From an uncultured Luteitalea sp. (GTDB lineage: Bacteria > Acidobacteriota > Vicinamibacteria > Vicinamibacterales > Vicinamibacteraceae): a DNA stretch of 64,000 bases. This document shows, one piece after another, positions 51,273-59,558 of this stretch. The translations under genes and the position numbers were made by a program. The first letter of the stretch is position 1. Each line of letters starts with the position of its first letter. Below the pieces are notes generated by a model, which saw only the letters and a list, made by a program, of their open reading frames with translations, searched no databases and was not told the DNA's origin. The DNA is taken from positions 310,001 through 374,000 of the forward strand of contig CAKTDA010000001.1 in assembly GCA_934541105.1 (NCBI GenBank), in the 5' to 3' direction.

Positions 51273-52325
51273 CTAGCGCAGGCTGCGCGCCGAAGGCAGC
51301 GCGGGCAGCGGCTCGGCGTGGCGCACCGCGTTGACGATGGCCTGCGCCATGACGTCGGCCGCGAGCGCGCCGATCAGGCCGACGTCTGCATCTGCGGCCG
51401 ACACGCCCGTGGCGAGCGCGAAGATCGTGTCGCCGTCCGACGGCGTGTGTGACGGCACGATCGCGCGGGCGAAGCCGTCGTGGGCCATGCGCGCCACGAG
51501 CGTCGCCTGCGTCTTCGAGAGCGCGGCGTTCGTGGCGACGATGCCCAGCGTGGTGTTCTCGGCCGGCGCAATGGGCGCCGGCAGCCCCTCGCGCAGCAGC
51601 ACCCGCGCATCGGCCAGACGGCGGCCGTCGGCCGTGCGCACGCCGGCCACGACGCGACCGGTTGCCGGGTCGATCACGTCGCCGCGGGCGTTCACTGCCG
51701 CGAGGGCGGCCACGACGACACCGGACGGCAGCCGCAGCGAGGCCGAGCCGATGCCGCCCTTCATCGCGCGCGCGAGGCCATACAGCTTGCCGACGGTGGC
51801 GCCGGCACCTGCGCCGACGTTGCCCTGGGGCACGGGGGTGCGAGAGGCGCGTGACGCCGCCTCGTGGCCGCACTGCGCCGTCGGGCGGATGCGTGAGTCG
51901 CCGACGCCGAGGTCGAACAGGATCGCGGCCGGCACGATCGGCACGCGCACCTGGCCCACGGGAAAGCCGATGCCTTCCGATTCGAGGAACGCCATCACGC
52001 CCTGCGCGGCGTCGAGGCCGAAGGCGCTGCCGCCCGACAGGACCACGGCGTGCACCTGCTGCACGCTGTTGAGGGGATCGAGCAGGTCCGTCTCGCGGGT
52101 TCCCGGTGCAGCCCCCCGCACGTCCACGCCGGCCGTCGCGCCCTCCCGCGCGAGCACGACGGTGCATCCGGTCGGGCGCTCGGGCCGCACGGCATGGCCG
52201 ACGAGCAGCCCCTCGACGTCGGTGAGCGTGCCGTTCATCGGTGGAGGGGGATCTGGTGAACGGCTACCGGCAGGGCCGGCGCTGGCAGCCAGGAGGAGTG
52301 CGGCGGCCACGAGCGGGATGTGCAC
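51273..52325 (-). CDS. P1/S58-family peptidase (DmpA/NylC-like), secreted
   Basis: 350 aa. Signal peptide IPLVAAALLLAASAGPAG; then NGTLTDVEGLLVGHAVRPER, VVLSGGSAFGLDAAQGV near residue 95 and GNVGAGAGATVGKLYGL near residue 170. The self-cleavage site is probably AENTTLGIVATNAAL near residue 255, with Asn-Thr as in NylC rather than the Gly-Ser of DmpA. The family includes L-aminopeptidases, D-esterases and nylon-oligomer hydrolases. The start is GTG 52325 with TACCAT six bases upstream (possible leaderless mRNA). Confidence 0.85.
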   Translation of the reverse strand: MHIPLVAAALLLAASAGPAGSRSPDPPPPMNGTLTDVEGLLVGHAVRPERPTGCTVVLAREGATAGVDVRGAAPGTRETDLLDPLNSVQQVHAVVLSGGSAFGLDAAQGVMAFLESEGIGFPVGQVRVPIVPAAILFDLGVGDSRIRPTAQCGHEAASRASRTPVPQGNVGAGAGATVGKLYGLARAMKGGIGSASLRLPSGVVVAALAAVNARGDVIDPATGRVVAGVRTADGRRLADARVLLREGLPAPIAPAENTTLGIVATNAALSKTQATLVARMAHDGFARAIVPSHTPSDGDTIFALATGVSAADADVGLIGALAADVMAQAIVNAVRHAEPLPALPSARSLR

Positions 52326-52331
52326 GCGGTG

Positions 52332-52337
52332 ATGGTA
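52332..52337 (-). promoter_or_regulatory. -10-like box for the P1 peptidase gene
   Basis: TACCAT on the minus strand, six bases before GTG 52325, same geometry as the other leaderless-type boxes here. Weak match (4 of 6). Confidence 0.35.
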
Positions 52338-52355
52338 CCGCGAGACGGCATGGCG

Positions 52356-53345
52356 TCAGCGGGCCGGAGCCTCGCCTGCGAGCACACGGTCGAGCACCGG
52401 ATCGAGGTGCTGGAAGAAGGCCTGCGCGTACACGGCGGCGCTCTCGTCGGTCAGGTGCGATCCGTCCATCGTCCGCATGCCGGGCACCTCGGGTGCCACG
52501 AGTGGGACGCCAGTGGCGTCGGCGATCATCTGCGCGTGCGTGAGCGAGACGTCGCGCCCTGGCACGAGCACGAAGATCAACCGGGCGCCGCGTGCCTCGA
52601 CTTCGTCCTTGAACGCGCGCGCCAGCTCGAGGTTGTGCGGCCGGGCGACGTCGCGGCCCGTGTAGAAGGGCATCATCCTGGACCCGTGGCCGAACCCGGT
52701 GGCGCTGAACCACGACCCGTCGCGGCGCGACCTGTAGATCACGAACTCCCGCTCCCCTTCCCACAGGTCGGCCACGTGCGGCACGACGCGATGCATGGCC
52801 CGCCGCATCGTGTGCGACGTCGCGGCCTCGAAGGCCGTCTTCCACGCGTCGAACGTCGTGTCGCCAAGGACCCGCTGCGCCCATGGCGACGTCACGCCGC
52901 CGAAGAAATCGTCGATGTTCGCGATCACGACGCGCGGGTGGAGGTCGTGGCGCCGGATCAGCTCGAGCGGGAACCGGCTCTGCTCCAGATGGCCGAATCC
53001 CAGCGCAAACGGTCGGAGGCCGCGGGGCAGGAAGTAGCGCCGGATCGCGTCCCCACGCAGGGCGAACATCAGCCGCGAGTTGCCGAGGAGCAGCACGTCG
53101 GCCTCGCGCATGTGCTCGACCGACGACTCATCCAGGCCATGGAACAGCACGTGGTGATCCACATGGCCGCCCCGATCGTGGGCGAGGTAGTGGTCGGGCG
53201 GCGCCGGCGCGGCCGTGACGATGTCGAGTTCGTACTGCCGAAGTGGGGTCCGCGTCCAGATCAGCCAGCCGAGCGCGACACAGATCGCGAATGTCAGCCC
53301 GCCGAGCAGGATGGCGCCTGTTGCGGTCCGGTCGCGGCGTGACAT
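52356..53345 (-). CDS. SGNH-like protein partner of an MBOAT acyltransferase
   Basis: 329 aa. One N-terminal membrane anchor (TGAILLGGLTFAICVALGWLI) then a periplasmic domain with SGNH-like landmarks: VLLLGNSRLMFAL near residue 88 (Ser block), VVIANIDDFFGG, LIFVLVPGRDVSL and the C-terminal DGSHLTDESAAVYAQAFF (Asp-x-x-His). It resembles the DltD/AlgX-type partners of MBOAT proteins that O-acetylate surface polymers. The MBOAT gene lies 44 bp upstream on the same strand. The box TATCCT lies six bases before ATG 53345. Confidence 0.7.
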   Translation of the reverse strand: MSRRDRTATGAILLGGLTFAICVALGWLIWTRTPLRQYELDIVTAAPAPPDHYLAHDRGGHVDHHVLFHGLDESSVEHMREADVLLLGNSRLMFALRGDAIRRYFLPRGLRPFALGFGHLEQSRFPLELIRRHDLHPRVVIANIDDFFGGVTSPWAQRVLGDTTFDAWKTAFEAATSHTMRRAMHRVVPHVADLWEGEREFVIYRSRRDGSWFSATGFGHGSRMMPFYTGRDVARPHNLELARAFKDEVEARGARLIFVLVPGRDVSLTHAQMIADATGVPLVAPEVPGMRTMDGSHLTDESAAVYAQAFFQHLDPVLDRVLAGEAPAR

Positions 53346-53351
53346 CGCGTC

Positions 53352-53357
53352 AGGATA
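53352..53357 (-). promoter_or_regulatory. -10-like box for the SGNH-like gene
   Basis: TATCCT on the minus strand ends six bases before ATG 53345, suggesting a leaderless message separate from the MBOAT gene upstream. Weak match (4 of 6), no -35. Confidence 0.35.
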
Positions 53358-53389
53358 GCAGGAGGAGGGAGGGCGCCGGGCCGGGTCCG

Positions 53390-54805
53390 TCAGAACTGGA
53401 AGTAGATGAACGCGTTGCTGCTGCCGTAGGCGACGAGGATGCCGTAGAGCAACACACCGGTCAGTACGGCCCGGCGCGCCGGCGACAGCGCGCGGACGTA
53501 CCCGTGCTCGACGAGCCACGTCCATGCGTGCGCGAGGAACACCGGCAGGAGGAACGCCATCGCGGTCCACATCTCCCAGTTGGGCGTGGCCCATTCGAAG
53601 CGCGCGATGTTGCGGAGGAACTGGAACGCGCCCTCGAAGGAACTGCTCCGGAAGAAGATCCACGTGACGAGCACGACGATCTGCACGCCAATCCCCCACG
53701 CGGCGCGCAGCAGCCACGGCCGGCGCTCGAGGTCGCGGTGCAGGCCGAGCACGCGCTCCACGGCCAGCGCGCCGCCGTGCAGGGCCCCCCAGGCGACGTA
53801 GGTCCACGCCGCCCCGTGCCAGAGGCCGCCGAGCAGCATCACGAGCATCAGGTTCACGTAGGTGCGCCGCCGCGATACGCGGTTGCCGCCGAGGGGCACG
53901 TACAGGTAGTCCCGCAGCCAGCGCGAGAGCGTGATGTGCCAGCGCTCCCAGAAGTTCTTGAACGAGCCTGCGATGTACGGGCTCCGGAAGTTGACCGGCA
54001 ACTGGTAACCGAGCACGTACGCCACGCCGCGCGCGATCTGCGAATAGCCGGCAAAGTCGCAGAAGATCTGCCCGCTGAAGAGCAGCGCCAGCCAGATCAT
54101 CACGACGCTGTTGCCGTCGGCCCGGTACCCCTGCTCCCAGTACTTGTCGACGTACACGGCCAGGTTGTCGGCACAGACCATCTTCAGGAAGTACCCCTCG
54201 ACCATCAGCGCCAGACCGGTGGCGATGACCGGCCACCGGATGCGCCGCACCCGCGGCATCTGCGGCAGGAACTCCGAGGCGCGCACGATCGGCCCGGCGA
54301 CGAGCTGCGGGAAGAACGCGATGAAGAGCAGGAAGTCCCGGAAGCTGTGAAGCGCCTTCAGCTCACGCCGGTAGACGTCGATGGTGTAGCTCATCGACTG
54401 GAACGTGTAGAAGCTGATGCCCATCGGCAGGACGACCTGCCACTCGGGCCGCGTGAAGTCGAACCCGAAGCGGTCGCTCGCCCACTGCAGGTTGTCGAGC
54501 GCGAAGCCGAAGTACTTGAAGAACCCCAGCAGGCCGAGGTTCGTCGTCAGCGAGACAGCCAGGATGGCGCGGCGCCGTCCCGGCGTCAGGCCTTGTCGCT
54601 CGAGCAGGATGGCGGCGTAGTAGTCGATCCCGGCCGACAGGAACAGGATCGACAGGTACCAGGGAATGTGCCAGCCGTAGAAGACGAGGCTCGAGACGAG
54701 CAGGACCCAGACGTACGGTCGCTCCACGCCGCGCCGGCCAATCGTCAGCCGCGCAAGGCACACGAGGATCAGCAGGGCCGCGAAGGCGTAGGAAACGAAG
54801 TTCAC
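53390..54805 (-). CDS. MBOAT-family O-acyltransferase (AlgI-like)
   Basis: 471 aa, about 11-12 membrane helices. MBOAT core: LVFYGWHIPWYLSILFLSAG, LGFFKYFGFALDNL, LPMGISFYTFQSMSYTIDVY, then FFPQLVAGPIVRASEFLPQM, FWERWHITLSRWLRDYLYVP and LLGGLWHGAAWTYVAWGALH with the catalytic His. It moves acetyl groups across the membrane for O-acetylation of an exported polysaccharide, together with the SGNH-like protein downstream. The start is GTG 54805, divergent from the GHL10 gene with 33 bp between. Confidence 0.9.
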   Translation of the reverse strand: MNFVSYAFAALLILVCLARLTIGRRGVERPYVWVLLVSSLVFYGWHIPWYLSILFLSAGIDYYAAILLERQGLTPGRRRAILAVSLTTNLGLLGFFKYFGFALDNLQWASDRFGFDFTRPEWQVVLPMGISFYTFQSMSYTIDVYRRELKALHSFRDFLLFIAFFPQLVAGPIVRASEFLPQMPRVRRIRWPVIATGLALMVEGYFLKMVCADNLAVYVDKYWEQGYRADGNSVVMIWLALLFSGQIFCDFAGYSQIARGVAYVLGYQLPVNFRSPYIAGSFKNFWERWHITLSRWLRDYLYVPLGGNRVSRRRTYVNLMLVMLLGGLWHGAAWTYVAWGALHGGALAVERVLGLHRDLERRPWLLRAAWGIGVQIVVLVTWIFFRSSSFEGAFQFLRNIARFEWATPNWEMWTAMAFLLPVFLAHAWTWLVEHGYVRALSPARRAVLTGVLLYGILVAYGSSNAFIYFQF

Positions 54806-54838
54806 GCGGGATCAGTGGACAGGCAAGAAGGCGCGGAT

Positions 54839-56521
54839 ATGTCGCCGCGGGCGTGGACAACCCGGCAGATGGCCCCTTACCATCGCATCAGCGTGCGTGC
54901 CGTTTCAAGCGTCTTCCTCGTCGCGGCCCTCGGCCTCTGGCTGGCCACCCCGGTGTACGGCCAGGCCGACGCTCCGCAATGGCGCGCCTTCATCGTCGAC
55001 ACGTTCAACACACGGCTCGGCACGCCCGAGGACGTCGCACTTGCCGTCGAACGGGCCGCCTCCGCGCACGCGAACACACTGCTCGTGCAGGTCCGCCGGC
55101 GTGGTGACGCCTTCTATCTCGACACGCAGGAACCGATGCCGGAGGCCACGGCCATCGCGCCGGGCTTCGACCCGCTCGGCGACCTGCTGGTGCGCGCGCG
55201 CGAGGCGGGCCTCGAGGTCCACGCGCTGCTGACCCTCGGCCCCGTCTGGAACGCGGCCACGCCGCCAGCCGACGGCCGCCACGTGTTCCGGCGGCACGGC
55301 CACGACGGCGCACGTCTCGTCGAAGGTCCCGAGAACTGGCTCACGCGCACGCTCGTACCGGACGGCACCGGCACATCGAACGACGGCTACCGCTTCGGCA
55401 ACGACTTCTGGCTCGACTTCGGCCATCCGGATGCGGCGAGCTACGTCGTGGACGTCGTGACCCGGCTCGTCGCCCGCTATCCACTCGATGGCGTCCACCT
55501 CGACGCCCTCCACTACCCGCCCGTGCCGCTCGACAGCGCCAGCATCGGCTACAACGCCGTGTCGGTCGCGCGATTCCAGCGGCGCACCGGACAGGCCGGC
55601 ACGCCGGCTGCCGAGGATCCCCGCTGGAGCGACTGGCGCCGCGAGCAGATCACCGCGCTCACCCGACGCATCGCGGTGGCCGCGCAGGCGATTCGCCCCG
55701 CGCTCGTCGTCACCGTCGGTGGCGTGGCCGATGGCGCCGCGCCCGGTGACGTCCGCGGCACCACGCCGTTTGCGCGGCGGTTCCAGGACTGGTTTGCCTG
55801 GACCAACGATGGCAGCGTCGATGCCGTCGTCCCGGAGGTCTATCGGCCCGAGCACGACGTCCGTCTCGCCGCCGAGTTCACGGACTGGACGGGATGGCTG
55901 CAGGCCACGGCGCGTGCGCGCCCGGTCATCGTCGGGATCGGCGCCTATCTCAACGCGGCCGAAGGCATGATGCGACAGGCGCGCGCAGGGGCGGCGGCAG
56001 CCGGTCCGCAGGGCGGGGTGGCGCTGTTCTCGCTCGCCGCGATCAACGCGCCCGTCATCGCCAATCCGCATTCGCTGCCGGCCGGACGCGACACACCGCA
56101 GCGTCCCTTCGAGGACATCGCCAGCATCCTGCGCACAGGCCGGACGACAAGCGGTCAGGTCGTGGACCCGACGATGCCTCCCCTCTTCGCCGTCCAGGTT
56201 CCCCGCCCCGGCCTGCCCTGGAAGGACGTCGTCGGCCACGTGCTCGGCGTGGTCGAGGACCAGGACGGCTTGCCGTCAGACGGCATGGCGCTGCACCTCG
56301 AGGCCGGGGATCGGCGCGGTGGGCCTGCTGATGTCGTCAGCGACGGGTCGGGCGTGTTTGCCGTGCCGGCCGTCACGCCTGGCACCTACCGGCTGCGCGT
56401 CGTGGCACCTGACGGCAGCACCTACATCTCGACCTGCTCGGTGGAGGTCAGCGCGCGCGCCGTGGCGCACGTCAGGCTGCAGGTCGACGCGACACGACCG
56501 GCCATCGCTACCTGCCAGTAG
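54839..56521 (+). CDS. Secreted glycosyl hydrolase-like 10 (GHL10) protein
   Basis: 560 aa. Signal peptide RAVSSVFLVAALGLWLATPV ends near residue 43. The barrel follows: WRAFIVDTFNTRLGTPEDV, NTLLVQVRRRGDAFYLDTQE, WLDFGHPDAASYVVDVVTRL and LDGVHLDALHYPPVP near residue 225, the GHL10 pattern with the conserved Asp pair. The C-terminal 100 residues form a carboxypeptidase-regulatory-like beta-sandwich (VSDGSGVFAVPAVTPGTYRL). It probably cleaves a surface glycan. ATG 54839 follows AAGAAGG; ATG 54869 is an alternative. It overlaps the convergent ROK gene by 14 bp. Confidence 0.82.
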   Translation: MSPRAWTTRQMAPYHRISVRAVSSVFLVAALGLWLATPVYGQADAPQWRAFIVDTFNTRLGTPEDVALAVERAASAHANTLLVQVRRRGDAFYLDTQEPMPEATAIAPGFDPLGDLLVRAREAGLEVHALLTLGPVWNAATPPADGRHVFRRHGHDGARLVEGPENWLTRTLVPDGTGTSNDGYRFGNDFWLDFGHPDAASYVVDVVTRLVARYPLDGVHLDALHYPPVPLDSASIGYNAVSVARFQRRTGQAGTPAAEDPRWSDWRREQITALTRRIAVAAQAIRPALVVTVGGVADGAAPGDVRGTTPFARRFQDWFAWTNDGSVDAVVPEVYRPEHDVRLAAEFTDWTGWLQATARARPVIVGIGAYLNAAEGMMRQARAGAAAAGPQGGVALFSLAAINAPVIANPHSLPAGRDTPQRPFEDIASILRTGRTTSGQVVDPTMPPLFAVQVPRPGLPWKDVVGHVLGVVEDQDGLPSDGMALHLEAGDRRGGPADVVSDGSGVFAVPAVTPGTYRLRVVAPDGSTYISTCSVEVSARAVAHVRLQVDATRPAIATCQ

Positions 56522-57434
56522 GCGTCGCCGCGCCGCTCTCCTCGTTCCACAGCCACGCCGCCCCGCGGACGCCACTCGAGTCGCCGTGGACCGCGCGCAC
56601 GAGGCGCGTGCTCACGCGATCGGAGAACACCCAGCGCTCCCACAAGGCCGGCACGTTGTCGTAGAGGCGGGCAACGTTCGACAGCCCGCCCCCCGCAACG
56701 ATGACGTCGGGATCGACGATGTTGATCACGCCGGCGAGGGCACGGGCCAGGCGGCGCTCGTACCGGCGCCACGCCTCGTCGGCCTGCGCGTCGCCGGCGT
56801 CTGCGAAGGCAAGCACGTCCGCGGCCGTCGCGGTCCGACCCGTGTGGCGCTGGAAATCCCGCTCGAACGCCGGTCCCGAGAGGTGCGTCTCGATGCAGCC
56901 CGTGAGGCCGCAGTAACAGGCAGGCCCCGGGTACTCGTCGCCCTCCGGCCACGGCAGCATGTTGTGGCCCCACTCGCCGCCGACCGCGTTGGCGCCAATC
57001 ACGACGTTGCCGTTCACGACGAGCCCGCCACCGACACCAGTGCCGAGGATGATTCCGAACACGACGCCGGCGCCGGCTGCTGCGCCGTCGGTCGCCTCCG
57101 AGAGCGCAAGGCAATTGGCGTCGTTGGCAAGACGCACCGGCCGTCCCAGCACCCGCTCGAGGTCCTCGGCGAACGGCTGGCCATTCAGCCATGTCGAATT
57201 GGCGTTCTTGGCGAGGCCCGTGGCCGGCGAGATCGCCCCCGGCATGCCGACGCCGACCGTGCCGGCCGCTCCGGTCGCCGCTTCGCACCGGCGAACGAGT
57301 TCACCTATGGCCGCGAGTGTGCCCTCGTAGTCGTGCCGGGGCGTGGGCAGCCGCTCCCGATACAACGATTGTCCCTGCTCGCCGATGGCGAGCGCCTCGA
57401 TTTTCGTGCCGCCGAGATCGATGCCGATGCGCAT
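56508..57434 (-). CDS. ROK-family sugar kinase (fructokinase/Mak-like)
   Basis: 308 aa. ATP-binding RIGIDLGGTKIEALAIGEQG at the N-terminus, GVGMPGAISPATGLAKNANS near residue 62, NDANCLALSEA, GTGVGGGLVVNG, GGEWGHNMLPWP near residue 153 and the zinc-binding CYCGLTGCIETHLSG near residue 170. The GHN-x-LPWP and CYCG form is that of E. coli Mak-type fructokinases. It phosphorylates a hexose at C6 with ATP. ATG 57434 has a TACACT box 11 bases upstream. Confidence 0.87.
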   Translation of the reverse strand: MRIGIDLGGTKIEALAIGEQGQSLYRERLPTPRHDYEGTLAAIGELVRRCEAATGAAGTVGVGMPGAISPATGLAKNANSTWLNGQPFAEDLERVLGRPVRLANDANCLALSEATDGAAAGAGVVFGIILGTGVGGGLVVNGNVVIGANAVGGEWGHNMLPWPEGDEYPGPACYCGLTGCIETHLSGPAFERDFQRHTGRTATAADVLAFADAGDAQADEAWRRYERRLARALAGVINIVDPDVIVAGGGLSNVARLYDNVPALWERWVFSDRVSTRLVRAVHGDSSGVRGAAWLWNEESGAATPTGR

Positions 57435-57445
57435 TGTCGCGGGGG

Positions 57446-57451
57446 AGTGTA
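57446..57451 (-). promoter_or_regulatory. -10-like box for the ROK kinase gene
   Basis: TACACT on the minus strand, 11 bases before ATG 57434, giving a leader of only about 5 nt. It lies back to back with the box at 57464-57469 for the divergent pseudouridine synthase gene. Confidence 0.35.
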
Positions 57452-57463
57452 CCGCGCGTCCTG

Positions 57464-57469
57464 TACGCT
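57464..57469 (+). promoter_or_regulatory. -10-like box for the RluA-family gene, leaderless
   Basis: TACGCT (preceded by TG one base upstream) ends seven bases before GTG 57477; transcription would start at the GTG. No ribosome binding site is present in front of this GTG. Confidence 0.4.
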
Positions 57470-57476
57470 GGATCCC

Positions 57477-58460
57477 GTGAACGCAGGAGACCGCACGTGG
57501 ACGGTGGCCGACGACGAGGGCGGCGTACGGCTCGACAGGTATCTGGCCGCGGGCGAACGGGCCGGGTCGCGCCGGCGTGCCGTTGACGCGATCGGCCGCC
57601 GCCGCGTGTTCGTCAACGACGCCGAGGTCGACAGCGACGCCGTGGGCCGTGTGCTCGACGCCGGCGATCGTGTGCGGCTCTGGATCGATCGTCCGGGCTC
57701 GGCGGCACCCGTCGTGCGTCCGGGCGTCCATCACGGGCTCGACATCGTCCACCAGGACGACGACATCGTCGTCGTGGCCAAGCCGGCGGGCCTGTTGACG
57801 GTGCCGCTCGATGGCGAGAGCCGCGCACCGTCGGTCCTCGCTGTGCTCCACGATCGCTATCGCTCGCACCGCACCCGCAGCCCGCTCGTGGTACATCGGA
57901 TCGACAAGGACACGTCGGGACTGGTGCTGTTTGCGCTGCACGAGGGCGCGCGCACCGCGCTCGTGCGGCAGTTCGCGCGGCACACGCCGGAACGGGTCTA
58001 CATGGCCCTCGTGGTCGGACATCCGACGCCCGAGGCCGGCACGTGGAGCGATCGGCTCGTGTGGGACGCCGATGCGTTCGTGCAGCGACAGGCGCGCGGC
58101 GACGACCCCGACGCCCGGGATGCACGCGCCGAGTACCGCGTCGTGCGGACGTTCGAGGATGCATCGCTGCTCGAAGTGCGGCTGCACACGGGACGCCAGG
58201 GGCAGATCCGCGCCCAGGCACAGCTCCGCGGGCATGCGCTCGTGGGCGACAGGCGGTATCGCCCGCGCGACGGGATGCCCGGCCACGGCATTGCCTTCCC
58301 GCGTCAGGCACTGCACGCGCAGCGACTGGCCTTCGACCACCCGGCCGACGGCCGACGGGTGGCGTTCACTGCGCCGATGCCCGACGACCTCCGGCGGCTG
58401 CTCGACACCCTGCGGCGGCAGGCGCGGCAGAGGCCGGGACGCCCGCCGGCGGTGCCGTAG
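57477..58460 (+). CDS. RluA-family 23S rRNA/tRNA pseudouridine synthase
   Basis: 327 aa. An S4-like RNA-binding domain (residues 10-75: GGVRLDRYLAAGERAGSRRR, FVNDAEVDSDA) precedes the pseudouridine synthase domain: DDIVVVAKPAGLLTVPLDGE, catalytic VVHRIDKDTSGLVLFAL near residue 142, EVRLHTGRQGQIRAQ and ALHAQRLAFDHP. It isomerises uridine in rRNA or tRNA; the exact site is not predictable. The start is GTG 57477; the long open frame upstream is a shadow of the ROK gene. Confidence 0.88.
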   Translation: MNAGDRTWTVADDEGGVRLDRYLAAGERAGSRRRAVDAIGRRRVFVNDAEVDSDAVGRVLDAGDRVRLWIDRPGSAAPVVRPGVHHGLDIVHQDDDIVVVAKPAGLLTVPLDGESRAPSVLAVLHDRYRSHRTRSPLVVHRIDKDTSGLVLFALHEGARTALVRQFARHTPERVYMALVVGHPTPEAGTWSDRLVWDADAFVQRQARGDDPDARDARAEYRVVRTFEDASLLEVRLHTGRQGQIRAQAQLRGHALVGDRRYRPRDGMPGHGIAFPRQALHAQRLAFDHPADGRRVAFTAPMPDDLRRLLDTLRRQARQRPGRPPAVP

Positions 58461-58463
58461 AAT
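58458..58463 (+). promoter_or_regulatory. -10-like box for the DUF5924 gene, leaderless
   Basis: TAGAAT (5 of 6) ends six bases before GTG 58470 and overlaps the TAG stop of the preceding gene. The geometry fits a leaderless transcript. No ribosome binding site precedes the GTG. Confidence 0.45.
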
Positions 58464-58469
58464 CGAACG

Positions 58470-59549
58470 GTGGTGGTCCTCCACGACACGGGCCGGGAAC
58501 GCACCGGGCGACGCGTGCCACGCGACGCCTGGGACGCCGTGGCCGGATGGATCGCGGCCAACGAGACGCGCCTCTGGTGGCTCCACAGCGCATGGGCGCT
58601 CGCCTTCGGCATCGGCGTGATGTGGCTCGGGTCACACAACGTCGCCTATCTGCGGATCGCCCTGCTCCACGTCACGTTCATCTGGCTCACGAGCATGGCG
58701 CTGCCCTACATCGTCCGCAGCGGCACGCTCCCGAAGGTGTGGCAGCGGCGCGCGCTGCTCGTCATCAATTACCTGAACAAGAATTTCTACCAGCAGCTGC
58801 TGTTCTTCATCCTCCCGGTGTACTGGGTCAGCACCACGCTCGACAGCCCGAACGTGCTCTTCCTGCTGCTGATTGGCGTCGCGGCGCTGCTCTCCACGAT
58901 GGATCTCGTCTACGACCGCCACGTCGCGATGCAGCGCGTGCTCACGGCGCTGTTCTTCGCGGTGTCGGTGTTTGCCGGCGCGGCGGCGGCACTGCCCATC
59001 CTCTGGCAGGTCGAATCGGTCACGGCGCTGTGGCTCGCGGCCGTGATCGCGGGCGTGGGTGCGACGACACTTGTCATCAGCGAGAAGCGCATCGACTGGC
59101 AGCGCAGCTGGTTCGCGGGTGGCGTGATCGTGCTCGCGCTGTTCGTGCTTGTGGAGTACGGCCGTCCCTACATCCCGCCGGCGCCGCTGCGGCTCGCGAG
59201 CGTGACGTTCGGGACGCAGGTCGAGACCGCCAACGGCCCGAGGATTGGCCAGGCGGTGACGAGCACGCCGCGCGACAGGCGCGGGCAGGTCTACGTGCTC
59301 ACGGCCATTCACGCACCGAGCGGCCTGCACGATCGCATCCGGCACGTCTGGTATCACGGCGACGATGCGGTCGGCCAGACCAGGTTCCACGAGGTGGACT
59401 TCGGGCGCGCCGAGGGGTATCGCCTGTGGAGTCCGCTCTCGCTGTCCAGTTCACTCGCGGGACAGGCGTTGCGGGTGGACGTCGAGACCGAAGGCGGGCA
59501 GCTCGTGGGGCGTGCCTACCTCCCCGCCGCGTCGTCGCGCGAGAGATAG
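58470..59549 (+). CDS. DUF5924/DUF2914 membrane protein
   Basis: 359 aa. About six helices (WWLHSAWALAFGIGVMWLG, LLFFILPVYWVSTTLDSP, VLFLLLIGVAALLSTMDLVY and others) in residues 35-235, followed by a soluble periplasmic DUF2914-like domain: GQVYVLTAIHAPSGLHDRIR, HVWYHGDDAVGQTRF and YRLWSPLSLSSSLAGQALRV. Function of the family is unknown. Ends 9 bp before truA. Confidence 0.8.
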   Translation: MVVLHDTGRERTGRRVPRDAWDAVAGWIAANETRLWWLHSAWALAFGIGVMWLGSHNVAYLRIALLHVTFIWLTSMALPYIVRSGTLPKVWQRRALLVINYLNKNFYQQLLFFILPVYWVSTTLDSPNVLFLLLIGVAALLSTMDLVYDRHVAMQRVLTALFFAVSVFAGAAAALPILWQVESVTALWLAAVIAGVGATTLVISEKRIDWQRSWFAGGVIVLALFVLVEYGRPYIPPAPLRLASVTFGTQVETANGPRIGQAVTSTPRDRRGQVYVLTAIHAPSGLHDRIRHVWYHGDDAVGQTRFHEVDFGRAEGYRLWSPLSLSSSLAGQALRVDVETEGGQLVGRAYLPAASSRER

Positions 59550-59558
59550 ACAGGTCAC

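Noticed and set aside
56319..57476. Upstream extension of the RluA-family frame
   Set aside because: It is a shadow of the ROK kinase gene on the opposite strand; the S4-like domain begins just after GTG 57477.
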